This document shows, in pieces, positions 27,660 through 35,844 of a DNA stretch of 51,577 nt (position 1 is the stretch's first letter; each line of letters begins with the position of its first letter). The notes under the pieces are model-generated. The model saw nothing but the letters and a program-made list of their open reading frames with translations, was not told the origin of the DNA and did no database searches. The DNA comes from Sphingomonadaceae bacterium (lineage in GTDB: Bacteria; Pseudomonadota; Alphaproteobacteria; Sphingomonadales; Sphingomonadaceae). The translations under genes were made by a program, and so were the position numbers. The stretch lies in NCBI GenBank assembly GCA_030147805.1, contig JASBUR010000049.1, positions 1 through 51,577 on the forward strand, read 5' to 3'.

Positions 27660-28092
27660 CGCGGGCTTCACGCTCGTCGAGCTGATGGTCACCCTCGTCA
27701 TCCTCGGGCTGGCGAGCACGGCGGTCGTGATGGCGATCCCCGACGGCAGCAGCGTGCTGCGCGAGGAGAGCGAGCGGCTGGGCGCGCGGCTCGGCGCGGC
27801 GCGCGACGCCGCGATCGTCGGCGGCCGCGACATGGCCGTGCGCGTCGATGCGTCGGGCTATGGCTTCGAGCAGCGGCGCGGCGGCGCCTGGCTGCCGGCT
27901 GGCGGCGCCGCCTTCGCGCCGCGGCGCTGGCCCGAGGGCATGGCTTTCATCCCCGGACCCAATACGCCCAGCCGCATCGTCTTCGACGTCACCGGTCTCG
28001 CGACGCCCGCCGTCGTGCAGCTGCAGCGCGACGGGCAGTCGTGGCGCGTCATCGTCGAGGCGGCGGGCAAGGTGCGCATCGATGCGGGATGA
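27625..28092 (+). CDS. gspH: T2SS minor pseudopilin GspH
   Basis: The precursor has 155 residues: a short leader, cleavage site ADAG/FTLVELMVTL with Glu +5, a hydrophobic helix and a beta-rich GspH domain (MAVRVDASGYGFEQRRGG, PSRIVFDVTGLATP). The ATG at 27625 has GGAAGG upstream and lies inside the end of gspG. Minor pseudopilins H-I-J-K form the tip of the pseudopilus. Confidence 0.9.
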   Translation: MARTPTSATGADAGFTLVELMVTLVILGLASTAVVMAIPDGSSVLREESERLGARLGAARDAAIVGGRDMAVRVDASGYGFEQRRGGAWLPAGGAAFAPRRWPEGMAFIPGPNTPSRIVFDVTGLATPAVVQLQRDGQSWRVIVEAAGKVRIDAG

Positions 28093-28438
28093 CGGGTTCA
28101 CGCTCGTCGAGGTGCTGGTGGCGCTGGCGATCTTCAGCCTCGCGGCGCTGGCGCTGCTGCGCCTGCAGGGCGCGGCGTTCGGCACGATGGCGCAGATCGA
28201 CGAGCATGCCATGGGCGGCATCGTCGCGCGCAACGTCGCCATCGAGGCGCTGACGGCGGCGGCACCGCCGGCGTTCGGGCGCGAAAGCGGCACCGAACGC
28301 AACGGCGGGCGCGACTGGCGCTGGGTGCGCGAGGTCAAGCGCTCCGCCGACGTGCGGCTGCAGCGCATCGACATCGCCGTCACCGCCCCCGACGGGCGGG
28401 TGGCCGCCGCGGTCACCGTCGTGCGGCGCGCGACATGA
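28082..28438 (+). CDS. gspI: T2SS minor pseudopilin GspI
   Basis: The small pseudopilin has 118 residues, with the shortest leader of the set: MRDDG/FTLVEVLVALAIF. The helix is followed by a GspI domain containing NVAIEALTAAAP and RDWRWVREVKRS. It starts within the last codons of gspH and ends in an ATGA overlap with gspJ. Confidence 0.9.
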   Translation: MRDDGFTLVEVLVALAIFSLAALALLRLQGAAFGTMAQIDEHAMGGIVARNVAIEALTAAAPPAFGRESGTERNGGRDWRWVREVKRSADVRLQRIDIAVTAPDGRVAAAVTVVRRAT

Positions 28439-29025
28439 CCCGGCCGCAATCCGAGGGCGGCTTCACGCTCGTCGAGCTGATGGTGGCGCTGCTCATCTTC
28501 GGGCTGCTGTCGGCGAGCGGCGTCGCACTGCTCGCCTTCGGCGTCGACACGCGTGCCGCCGCGGCGCAGCGTACCGACGCGCTGTCGGCGGCGCTGCGCA
28601 CGCGTGCGCTGCTCACGGCCGATCTCGCGCAGGCGGCGCCGCGAATCTATCGCCGGCAGGACGGCAGCATGTCGGCGGCATTCCGCGGCAGCGAGGATGA
28701 GCTGCTGCTCGCCTTCATCCGCCGCGGCTGGGCCAACGAGGACGAGGCGCCGCGCGCCTCGCTGCAGCGTGTCGAATATCGGCTGGCCGAGCGGCGGCTG
28801 GAGCGCATTTCCTATCCGCACGTCGACGGCTCGCGCCGCGGCACCACCGCCGTCCTGCTCGATGGCGTCGAGTCGTTGCGGCTGCGTTACCGCATCGCCG
28901 GCGAGTGGCGCGACGACTGGGACAGCGTCCGGCCCGAGATGATGCCCGACGCGATCGAGGCGGTGATCGCCCTCGAAGGCGCGCCCGAATTGCGCCAGCT
29001 GTTCCTCGTCGGGACGGGGCTATGA
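28435..29025 (+). CDS. gspJ: T2SS minor pseudopilin GspJ
   Basis: The precursor has 196 residues, leader MTRPQSEGG/FTLVELMVAL with Glu +5, then a GspJ domain (RRQDGSMSAAFRGSEDELLLAF, split around RVEYRLAERRLERISYP, and VESLRLRYRIAGEWRDDWDS). It overlaps gspI and gspK by ATGA. Confidence 0.93.
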   Translation: MTRPQSEGGFTLVELMVALLIFGLLSASGVALLAFGVDTRAAAAQRTDALSAALRTRALLTADLAQAAPRIYRRQDGSMSAAFRGSEDELLLAFIRRGWANEDEAPRASLQRVEYRLAERRLERISYPHVDGSRRGTTAVLLDGVESLRLRYRIAGEWRDDWDSVRPEMMPDAIEAVIALEGAPELRQLFLVGTGL

Positions 29026-30002
29026 TCAAGCCGGGCGAACAGGGGGCGGCGCTGCTGTCGGTGCTGCTGCTCGTTGCGGTGATGGGCGGCATCGCCGCCG
29101 CGTCGTTCGACCGGCTGCGGCTCGCGACCAACCTCGAGGCCAATGCCGCCGCGCTCGAGCAGGCGCGCAATTTCGCGATCGCCGGCGAGCTGCTCGCCGC
29201 GACGCGAATCGACGATCTCATCGCGCGCGAGCCCGGGCGCACGACGCTCGCCGGCGACTGGAACGGTCGCACGATGGTGCTGCCGCTGCCCGTCGGCACC
29301 GCGCGCGTCACGGTGCGCGACGGCGGCAATTGCTTCAATCTGAACAGCGTCGTGATGAACGATCCGCCGTCGCCGCGCGTCATCCGCCCACGCGGCGTCC
29401 AGCAGTTCGTGGCGCTGCTCGGCAGTCTCGGCTTGCTGGAGGGCGACGCCCGCCGTATCGCCGCGGCGCTCGTCGACTGGATCGACAGCGACGGCGTGCC
29501 GGTGCCCGGCGGGATCGAGGACGAAGGATATGACAGCGGCGACGATCCCTACCGTACCGGCAACACGCTGCTCGCCGAGGTCAGCGAGCTTCGCGCCGTC
29601 GCCGGCGTCACGCCCGAGCTCTACGAGAAGCTGCGCCCCTGGGTGTGCGCGCTGCCGACCACCGCGCTCTCGCCGATCAACGTCAACACGCTGTCGCCCG
29701 CGCAGGCGCCGCTCGTCGCGATGCTGATGCCCAACGATCTTCGGCTCGACCGCGCGCAGGCCATGCTGGCGCAGCGTCCCGACGGCGGCTGGACGGGCTC
29801 CTACGACTTCTGGCGCCTGCCGGCGCTCGAAGGGCTGGTGCCGACCGCCGACGTGCTCGAACAGCCGCAGGTGCGGACGCGCTGGTTCGCGCTCGACCTC
29901 AAGCTGCAGGTCGGCGATGCCGAACTGCACGAGACCGCGCTGATCGATGCGGCGCGCGCGCCCGCGCGTGTCGTCGCGCGGCGATGGACCGCCGACGAAT
30001 GA
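29022..30002 (+). CDS. gspK: T2SS minor pseudopilin GspK
   Basis: This is the largest minor pseudopilin, 326 residues. The leader MIKPGEQG is followed by AALLSVLLLVAVMGGIAA; Glu +5 is missing, as is normal for GspK at the pseudopilus tip. The large inserted helical domain (LLGSLGLLEGDARRIAAALV, DWIDSDGVPVPGGIEDEGY with an acidic, possibly calcium-binding stretch) and LSPINVNTLS are family features. It starts in the gspJ stop and overlaps gspL. Confidence 0.93.
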   Translation: MIKPGEQGAALLSVLLLVAVMGGIAAASFDRLRLATNLEANAAALEQARNFAIAGELLAATRIDDLIAREPGRTTLAGDWNGRTMVLPLPVGTARVTVRDGGNCFNLNSVVMNDPPSPRVIRPRGVQQFVALLGSLGLLEGDARRIAAALVDWIDSDGVPVPGGIEDEGYDSGDDPYRTGNTLLAEVSELRAVAGVTPELYEKLRPWVCALPTTALSPINVNTLSPAQAPLVAMLMPNDLRLDRAQAMLAQRPDGGWTGSYDFWRLPALEGLVPTADVLEQPQVRTRWFALDLKLQVGDAELHETALIDAARAPARVVARRWTADE

Positions 30003-31075
30003 CCCGGCTCCTGGTCTTCCTGCGCGGCGACGCGCTCGCCTGGCTCCGCCTGGACGGCGATCGGATCGTGGCGCGCGGCGCGGACGCGCCGGCCGTCGAT
30101 CCCGCCGACCACGTCGTCGCCATCGCCCCCGGCGAGGCGGTGACGCTCCATTGGGTCGAAATGCCCGACCTCGCCCCGGCGCAGGCCGCCGCGGCCGGCC
30201 GCATTGCCGCCGCCGAGGTCTGTGCCGCGCCGAGTGGCGCTACGCATGTCGCCGTTGGTGCGCGCGACGCCGACGGCTATTACCCGGTCGCGGTCGTCGA
30301 GGCGGCGGCGATCGCCGCCTGGCTGGCGCGCTGTCGCGAGGCCGGGCTCGATCCCGACCGGATCGTACCGGCGCCGCTTCTGCTGCCGCCGCCCGACACG
30401 GGCGTGCGCGTCGCCGAGGCGGGCGACGTGGTGCTGGTCCGCGGCAGCCGCCTCGGCTTTGCCTGCGAGCCCGACCTCGCCGCGCTGCTCGTCGGCGATG
30501 CGAGCGCGGAAACGATCGATGCGCAGCGCTTCGAGGCCGGCCTCGGCGCCGCGCTCGATGCGATGCCGGTCGACCTGCGGCAGGGGCCGTTCGCCAAGGT
30601 CAAGCCGTGGCAGCTCGATACGCGCCGCCTGCGCCGGATGGCGCTGCTCGGCGCCGCGATCCTGCTTGCGCTGTTCCTCGTCAACGTCGTCCAGCTGCTG
30701 CGCTACAGCTTTGCGGCCGACACGGCGGAGCACCGGGTCACCGGTGAGGCGCAGGCGCTGCTGCCGCGCGGGACCGAGATTCACGATCCGGTCGGGCAGG
30801 TGCGCGCCCGCCTCGCCGAGACGGGCGCCGGCGGCGGCTTTTCGCCCGCTGCCGCGGCCTTGTTCGCCGCGATGCGCGACGTTCCCGGCGCGCAGCTCAC
30901 CAGCCTGCGTTACGACGCCGCCGGAGGGCTGGTCGCCGCCGTGGCGACCGCCCAGGGCGGCGACGTCGCGCTGCTGCAGCAGCGCCTCGCGGCGAGCGGC
31001 TACGAGGCGGGCGCCGGCGCGGTCCGCAGCGAGGCGGAGCGCCCCGTCGTCGACCTGACCGTGAGACCCAAATGA
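29999..31075 (+). CDS. gspL: T2SS assembly platform protein GspL
   Basis: This 358-residue bitopic protein has an actin-like cytoplasmic domain (about 1-205) that recruits GspE, one membrane helix (MALLGAAILLALFLVNVVQLL, about 214-234) and a periplasmic ferredoxin-like domain. The ATG at 29999 overlaps the gspK stop; an in-frame ATG five codons earlier is possible. Similarity is clearest around DLRQGPFAKVKPW, a GspL hallmark. Confidence 0.9.
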   Translation: MTRLLVFLRGDALAWLRLDGDRIVARGADAPAVDPADHVVAIAPGEAVTLHWVEMPDLAPAQAAAAGRIAAAEVCAAPSGATHVAVGARDADGYYPVAVVEAAAIAAWLARCREAGLDPDRIVPAPLLLPPPDTGVRVAEAGDVVLVRGSRLGFACEPDLAALLVGDASAETIDAQRFEAGLGAALDAMPVDLRQGPFAKVKPWQLDTRRLRRMALLGAAILLALFLVNVVQLLRYSFAADTAEHRVTGEAQALLPRGTEIHDPVGQVRARLAETGAGGGFSPAAAALFAAMRDVPGAQLTSLRYDAAGGLVAAVATAQGGDVALLQQRLAASGYEAGAGAVRSEAERPVVDLTVRPK

Positions 31076-31554
31076 CGGCGATGTTCATGAGCTGGTGGCG
31101 CGAACGCAGCGAGCGCGAGCAGCGGCTGCTCGCGGCGATGGCGGTATTGTTCGCGATCGTGGTGGGATGGCTCGGCATCATCCGGCCGATCTCGATGGCG
31201 CAGGCCGACGCCCGCGAACGTCATGCCCGCGCCGTCGTCGCGCTTGCCGACCTAAAGGAGCTGCGCGCGCAGTCGGAGCGTGTCGCGGCGCGCCCGGCGC
31301 TGCCGCTCGACGAAACGCTGGCGCCCTTCGTCACGCGCAGCGCCGCCGACGCCGGGCTGACGCTCGAACGGCTCGAGGCCGAGGGACCGCAGCAGGTGAA
31401 GCTCAACATCGCCGCCGTCCGCCCTTCGGCCTTCTTCGGCTGGGCGCAGCGGCTGGAGGTGCGGCACGGCCTCGTCGTCCAGCAGGTCGCCGCCTTCCGC
31501 AATGCCGACACCACCGTCGCCGTCCAGGCGACGATCCGGCGCCCGAGTCGCTGA
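31072..31554 (+). CDS. gspM: T2SS platform protein GspM
   Basis: This 160-residue bitopic protein has a short cytoplasmic N-terminus (MSWWRERSEREQRL, as in GspM/XcpZ), a membrane helix (AAMAVLFAIVVGWLGII) and a periplasmic domain with coiled-coil then ferredoxin-like fold. It pairs with GspL. It has an ATGA overlap with gspL, and its stop shares one base with the gspN start (TGATG). Confidence 0.9.
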   Translation: MTAMFMSWWRERSEREQRLLAAMAVLFAIVVGWLGIIRPISMAQADARERHARAVVALADLKELRAQSERVAARPALPLDETLAPFVTRSAADAGLTLERLEAEGPQQVKLNIAAVRPSAFFGWAQRLEVRHGLVVQQVAAFRNADTTVAVQATIRRPSR

Positions 31555-32258
31555 TGCGCATCCGCCTTCCGCTCGGCCGCTGGCTCTTTCTCGTCGTGCT
31601 CTTCCTGGCGATGCTCGCCGTCGGCGTGCCGCTGCGCGTCGCGCTCGACCGGCTCGGCTTCGACGAGCGCGGGCTGGGCGCTCGCGCGGTGACCGGCAGC
31701 CTGTGGTCGGGCGAACTGACCGAAGCGCATTTTCGCGGCATCGCGCTCGGCGACCTCGAGGCCAGCCTTTCGCCGCTGGCGCTGCTGGTCGGCGAAGCAC
31801 GGATGACGCTCACCGGTGCGGCGTGGCGGGGGACGCTGATCCAGGCGGGCAGCCGCGTCGGCGTCGCCGGCCTGACCGGCCGGCTCGGAACCGAAGCGCT
31901 ACCGGCGGCGCTGCCGGTCGATATGATCGAGTTCGAGTCGGCCGATATCCGCTTTCGCGACGGCGTCTGCGCCGAGGCGGCGGGCATGGTGCGGCTCGAA
32001 CCGCGCGCTGCCGCGCCGGGAATGGCGAGGCTCGGCCAGCTCGCCGGGGCGCTGCGCTGCGACGGCGACGCCGTGCTGGCGCCGCTGCTGTCGGGGTCGG
32101 GAAATGAGCGAGTCGACCTGCGGCTGTTCGGCGACGGTCGCTACCGCCTGACGCTGGTGGTGAAGGCCGACGATCCGGCGGTGGCCGCCGCGCTCGCCGC
32201 CAACGGCTTCGTGGCGACGACCGACGGACTGACCATGACGACCGAGGGCAGCTTCTAG
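31554..32258 (+). CDS. gspN: T2SS protein GspN
   Basis: This 234-residue inner-membrane protein has an N-terminal helix (LFLVVLFLAMLAVGVPLRVA) and a beta-rich periplasmic GspN domain with the family motif ARAVTGSLWSGELTEA and later GVCAEAAGMVRLEP. GspN occurs only in some T2SS and its exact role is unclear. It is the last gene of the operon. Its TAG stop sits in the palindrome CTAG at 32255-32258, which is at the same time the stop of the convergent diguanylate cyclase gene. Confidence 0.88.
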   Translation: MRIRLPLGRWLFLVVLFLAMLAVGVPLRVALDRLGFDERGLGARAVTGSLWSGELTEAHFRGIALGDLEASLSPLALLVGEARMTLTGAAWRGTLIQAGSRVGVAGLTGRLGTEALPAALPVDMIEFESADIRFRDGVCAEAAGMVRLEPRAAAPGMARLGQLAGALRCDGDAVLAPLLSGSGNERVDLRLFGDGRYRLTLVVKADDPAVAAALAANGFVATTDGLTMTTEGSF

Positions 32259-33931
32259 CTCACGAGCGCCAGCGGCGGATCGATCGGTTCGGCGATGGCG
32301 ACGCGGTCGCGCCCCTGTGCCTTGGCCCGATAGAGGGTCTGGTCGGCGGCCCGATACAGCGATTCGAAGGTCTCGCCGCCCGCGGCGACGCCGAAGCTGG
32401 CCGTGACCTCCGCCGAGACTTCGGCGATCGCGATCCCCGCGATGGCGCGGCGCAGCCGATCGGCGAGTCGCGCCAGCGCCGCGATGGGCAGCCCGATGAC
32501 CGCGACACCGAATTCCTCCCCGCCCAGCCGGCCGACCGTTCCCTCGCCGGCGTGCGCATTGAGCGCACCGGCCACGGCCGACAGGACGCGGTCGCCGGCC
32601 GCGTGGCCGAATCGGTCGTTGATCGACTTGAAATGATCGAGGTCGAGCAGGATCAGGCCGACGGGCCGATCGGCCGCCAGTGCGGTTTCGACTCGCGAGA
32701 CGAAGCCGCGGCGGTTGAGGAGTCCGGTCAGCGGGTCGGTGTCGGCGAGCGCGCGCAGCGCGGCCTCGCGTTCGCGCGCCTCGCGGCGCTCGCGTCGCAC
32801 CGAGGCGAGCCGATGGCTCACGATCAGCGACAGGCCGACGGTCTGCAGCGCACATAGCGCCAGCACCAGCAGCTGGCCGCTGTCGTCATCGGGGGTCAGC
32901 CCGCGATTGCCGACGTAGGTCCATACCACCGCAAGCACCGGGACCGCCCACGACAGGGCGAAGTCGCGCGCCATGCGGCTGCCCCGGCGGATCGCGACGG
33001 TGATCCCGGCGACGAGCGCGACGGCCGAGGAGAGCACGGCGAGTCCGACCAGGTCTTCGGCCAGCGCCATCTGCGCGCGCGGGCCGATCGCCGCGTACGC
33101 GCCGGCCGCGACGATCGCCAGCGCGCTGATGTTGAGGATCGTGGCGAGCCAGCGCGGCAGCACGTCGCGTTCGAGCGAGCTGACGAAGAACTGGCCCGCG
33201 CAGGCGATGGCGCAGCTCGCGAGGAAGATGCTGCCCTGCACCGCCGGCCGACCGGCAAGCGCGGGCGCCAGGAACAGCGCCACCTGCGTCCACAGCAGGC
33301 CCCACCCCAGGACGCAAGCCGCCCAGGCGGCGTGCCACAGCACCGCGCGGCGTCGGGCCCCCGCGCCGACGCCGAGATTGTAGGCGGCGGCGAAGCCGAG
33401 CAATGCCATCGCGGCGCCGGCGATCAGCGTCGCGACCGATTCGCCCCGGTCGGCGGCCCGCGTCGGCATCAGGCGAACGCGCAGCAGCTCGTGCGAGGCG
33501 AGATTGCGGAAGCCGAAGCTGACCCCGGTCAGCGCGGCGTGCCGGAGCGGCGGATCGAACGCCAGCTTGCCGCCGATTCGCCAGTGCGAGCCGAAATCGC
33601 CCGTTCCGACGCTCTGGCGCATTTCCACGCCGTCGGCATAGCGGAACACCACCACCAGCGCATCGAAGCGCGAATGGCGCACCGTGGCGCGCCAGTCGCG
33701 CCCCGGCGCCGCAGCGGCGTGCAGCCACAGCCAGCGATCATGATAGCCCGCCGGCGTGGCGGTGCAGCCGGCCGGGCTCGAACGCGCGACCTCGGAAACC
33801 GTGAAGCAGTCGGTCCGGACCAGCCCGCCCGCCAGCACCGGTGCGCCGACCAGCAGCAGGAGCAGTGCCACTGCTGCGCGAATCCATCGTGCCTGCGCCA
33901 AAGCTGCCGCCGTACCCAAACCGTCCCCCAA
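32255..33931 (-). CDS. membrane-bound diguanylate cyclase (7TM sensor + GGDEF)
   Basis: The product is a likely c-di-GMP synthase of about 558 residues. The N-terminus has a signal or anchor helix, a periplasmic beta-rich domain with FDALVVVFRYADGVEMRQ (7TMR-DISM-like), seven membrane helices, a short coiled coil (REAREREAALRALADTD) and a GGDEF domain with active site GGEEF. The inhibitory I-site RxxD is absent; AGEG stands there. No ATG is available ahead of the first helix, so the start is a TTG: 33931 is my choice (GGGA upstream), but 33919, 33901 or 34000 are possible. It is convergent with the T2SS operon and divergent from the lipoprotein gene. Confidence 0.85.
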   Translation of the reverse strand: MGDGLGTAAALAQARWIRAAVALLLLLVGAPVLAGGLVRTDCFTVSEVARSSPAGCTATPAGYHDRWLWLHAAAAPGRDWRATVRHSRFDALVVVFRYADGVEMRQSVGTGDFGSHWRIGGKLAFDPPLRHAALTGVSFGFRNLASHELLRVRLMPTRAADRGESVATLIAGAAMALLGFAAAYNLGVGAGARRRAVLWHAAWAACVLGWGLLWTQVALFLAPALAGRPAVQGSIFLASCAIACAGQFFVSSLERDVLPRWLATILNISALAIVAAGAYAAIGPRAQMALAEDLVGLAVLSSAVALVAGITVAIRRGSRMARDFALSWAVPVLAVVWTYVGNRGLTPDDDSGQLLVLALCALQTVGLSLIVSHRLASVRRERREAREREAALRALADTDPLTGLLNRRGFVSRVETALAADRPVGLILLDLDHFKSINDRFGHAAGDRVLSAVAGALNAHAGEGTVGRLGGEEFGVAVIGLPIAALARLADRLRRAIAGIAIAEVSAEVTASFGVAAGGETFESLYRAADQTLYRAKAQGRDRVAIAEPIDPPLALVS

Positions 33932-34036
33932 CGACCGTTCCCACCGGGGCCCTGCCGATGAGCAATGTGGCGGGCAGGTTACGCGCGACAACCTTTCCAA
34001 ATGGTTATCGAAAGATGAATCGCGTTCCGGGCTCGA

Positions 34037-34064
34037 ATGTGACGGGCTGTAACAAGAGCATCAC
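34037..34064 (+). promoter_or_regulatory. Pho-box-like repeats before the lipoprotein/TonB receptor pair
   Basis: ATGTGAC (34037-34043), CTGTAAC (34047-34053) and GCATCAC (34058-34064) are imperfect copies of the PhoB half site CTGTCAT/C; the last two are spaced 11 bases apart as in a Pho box, the first pair 10. The site is about 100 bases upstream of the lipoprotein ATG, in the gap shared with the diguanylate cyclase. The match is moderate and depends on the clearer sites near phoB for support. Confidence 0.45.
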
Positions 34065-34162
34065 GGAACGCTCCTAAAGCCTCTGCCCGAACGGCGCGGG
34101 GGCGCGGCCGGCGACTCGGCACCCCCGCGATTGGTCAGGGAAAACCTCAAAAGGGGCATAAG

Positions 34163-35761
34163 ATGCGGCACTTCCGGAATATTCTGATGATCGGTTCGGC
34201 GCTGGCGCTGGTGGCGTGTGGCGCGGACGACGTGGCGTCGCCTGGCGAAGGCACGCTGGTTCCGGCGCCCGCGCCGTCGCCGAGCCCGTCGCCGACTCCC
34301 ACGCCGACCCCGACCCCGGGCACGCCCGCGACCGGCTGCGCGACGGGCTTCGCCGACGCCGGCACCATCGGCAACTATCGCATCTGCCGCATTCCGTCGT
34401 CGATCACCGCCGATCTGACTATCCCGGCACGCGCCGGCACCGCCTACCAGATCAACGGCCGCGTCGATGTCGGCATCGATCTCGGCGGCGCCGCGACCCC
34501 GAACACCACGGGCCGCGCCGCGATCCTGACCATCGAGCCGGGCGCGCTGATCTTCGGCAACGGCGGCGACGCCGACAACGACTTCCTCATCGTCAACCGC
34601 GGCTCGCAGATCCAGGCCGTCGGCACCGAGGCGCGGCCGATCATCTTCACCGCGCGCGAGAACCTGACCGCCGGCGGCGTCACCGACACCAGCCAGGGTC
34701 TGTGGGGCGGCATCATCCTCGCCGGCCGCGCGCCGATCTCGAACTGCAACGCCACCGTCGCTGGCGGCACCGCGGGTTGCGAGAACACCATCGAAGGCAC
34801 CGGCAACGCGCTCTACGGCGGTGCCGTCGCGAACGACAGCAGCGGCCGCATGCAATATGTGCAGATCCGCTACTCGGGCGTCGCGATCACCCCGAACAAC
34901 GAGCTGCAGGGCCTGACCACCGCGGGCGTCGGCTCGGGTACGACGATCAGCCACATCCACATCCACAACAGCGCCGACGACGGCATCGAGGTCTTCGGCG
35001 GCCGCGTCAACATGCGCAACCTCGTCATGACCGGCACCGACGACGACGCGCTCGACACCGACGTCGGCCACCAGGGCGCCTTCCAGTTCGTGCTCGCCGT
35101 CCAGCGTGCCGGCAACGGATCGAGCGATCCGCGCGGCTTCGAGATCGACTCGAACGGCAGCGACGACGCGCTGCCGCGCAACGACTTCCGCATCGCCAAC
35201 TACACGCTGGTGCAGCGCCTCAACTCGACGTCGGTCGCCAACTCGGCGGCGATCCACCTGCGCGGCGGCACCGACGCCCGCCTCGCCAACGGCGTCGTCG
35301 TCCACAGCGCCAACTCCTGCCTCAACATCGACGCCGCCTCGACCGTCCGCGCCGCCGATGCCGCGCTCCAGGACAACGGCCCGCCGGTGTTCAACGCCAA
35401 CTACTTCGCCTGCACGCTGGCGGCGGGCGCGGCAGCCGGCAGCACCGCGGCGTTCATCGACGACGCCAACGTCACCGCGGCGCAGATCCAGGCGGTCCTC
35501 ACCACCGCGCCGAGCTCGGCCAACGTGCTCGACGGCACGTCGGCGGGTCTCACCGGCACCTTCATCACCGCGGGTCCGGCGGCGGCGGTGACGCCGTTCA
35601 ACGCCTCGACGATGAACTTCACCGGCAGCGGCTTCCTGGTGTCGACCAACTATATCGGTGCCGTCCGCGACGCCAACGACGTCTGGTACCGCTTCTGGAC
35701 CTGCGACTCGGGTACGGCGAACTTCGGCAGCAACGCGACCTGCACGTCGCTGCCGAACTGA
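34163..35761 (+). CDS. surface lipoprotein with Ser/Thr-Pro linker and beta-helix-like body
   Basis: The protein has 532 residues. A lipoprotein signal with lipobox LVAC (Cys about 19) and Gly at +2 is followed by a 25-residue linker of alternating Pro with Ser, Thr or Ala (from PAPAPSPSPSPTPTPTP). The body is rich in Asn, Gly, Asp and short strands (AILTIEPGALIFGNGG, PIIFTARENLTAGG, WGGIILAGRAPI, TISHIHIHNSADDGIEVFGG, NMRNLVMTGTDDDALD), as in right-handed parallel beta-helix proteins. Three pairs of cysteines could form disulfides. No catalytic motif is recognised. It is followed by a TonB-dependent receptor, separated by a hairpin, and lies just after the T2SS locus, so it is a candidate secreted surface lipoprotein that binds or processes a nutrient for the receptor. 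Confidence 0.8.
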   Translation: MRHFRNILMIGSALALVACGADDVASPGEGTLVPAPAPSPSPSPTPTPTPTPGTPATGCATGFADAGTIGNYRICRIPSSITADLTIPARAGTAYQINGRVDVGIDLGGAATPNTTGRAAILTIEPGALIFGNGGDADNDFLIVNRGSQIQAVGTEARPIIFTARENLTAGGVTDTSQGLWGGIILAGRAPISNCNATVAGGTAGCENTIEGTGNALYGGAVANDSSGRMQYVQIRYSGVAITPNNELQGLTTAGVGSGTTISHIHIHNSADDGIEVFGGRVNMRNLVMTGTDDDALDTDVGHQGAFQFVLAVQRAGNGSSDPRGFEIDSNGSDDALPRNDFRIANYTLVQRLNSTSVANSAAIHLRGGTDARLANGVVVHSANSCLNIDAASTVRAADAALQDNGPPVFNANYFACTLAAGAAAGSTAAFIDDANVTAAQIQAVLTTAPSSANVLDGTSAGLTGTFITAGPAAAVTPFNASTMNFTGSGFLVSTNYIGAVRDANDVWYRFWTCDSGTANFGSNATCTSLPN

Positions 35762-35775
35762 TCGATCGCGAGGAG

Positions 35776-35811
35776 GGCGGGGTGGCGCGCGTCAAGCGAG
35801 GCCGCCCCGCC
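35776..35811 (+). other. intercistronic hairpin between lipoprotein and receptor genes
   Basis: The arms GGCGGGGTGGC (35776-35786) and GCCGCCCCGCC (35801-35811) pair over 11 bases with one G-U. No T-run follows. It could partly stop transcription, or mark a processing site that gives the upstream lipoprotein mRNA greater stability than the receptor mRNA. Confidence 0.6.
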
Positions 35812-35844
35812 ATTCGGTTGACCCTAAAGACACTGGACACCGCC

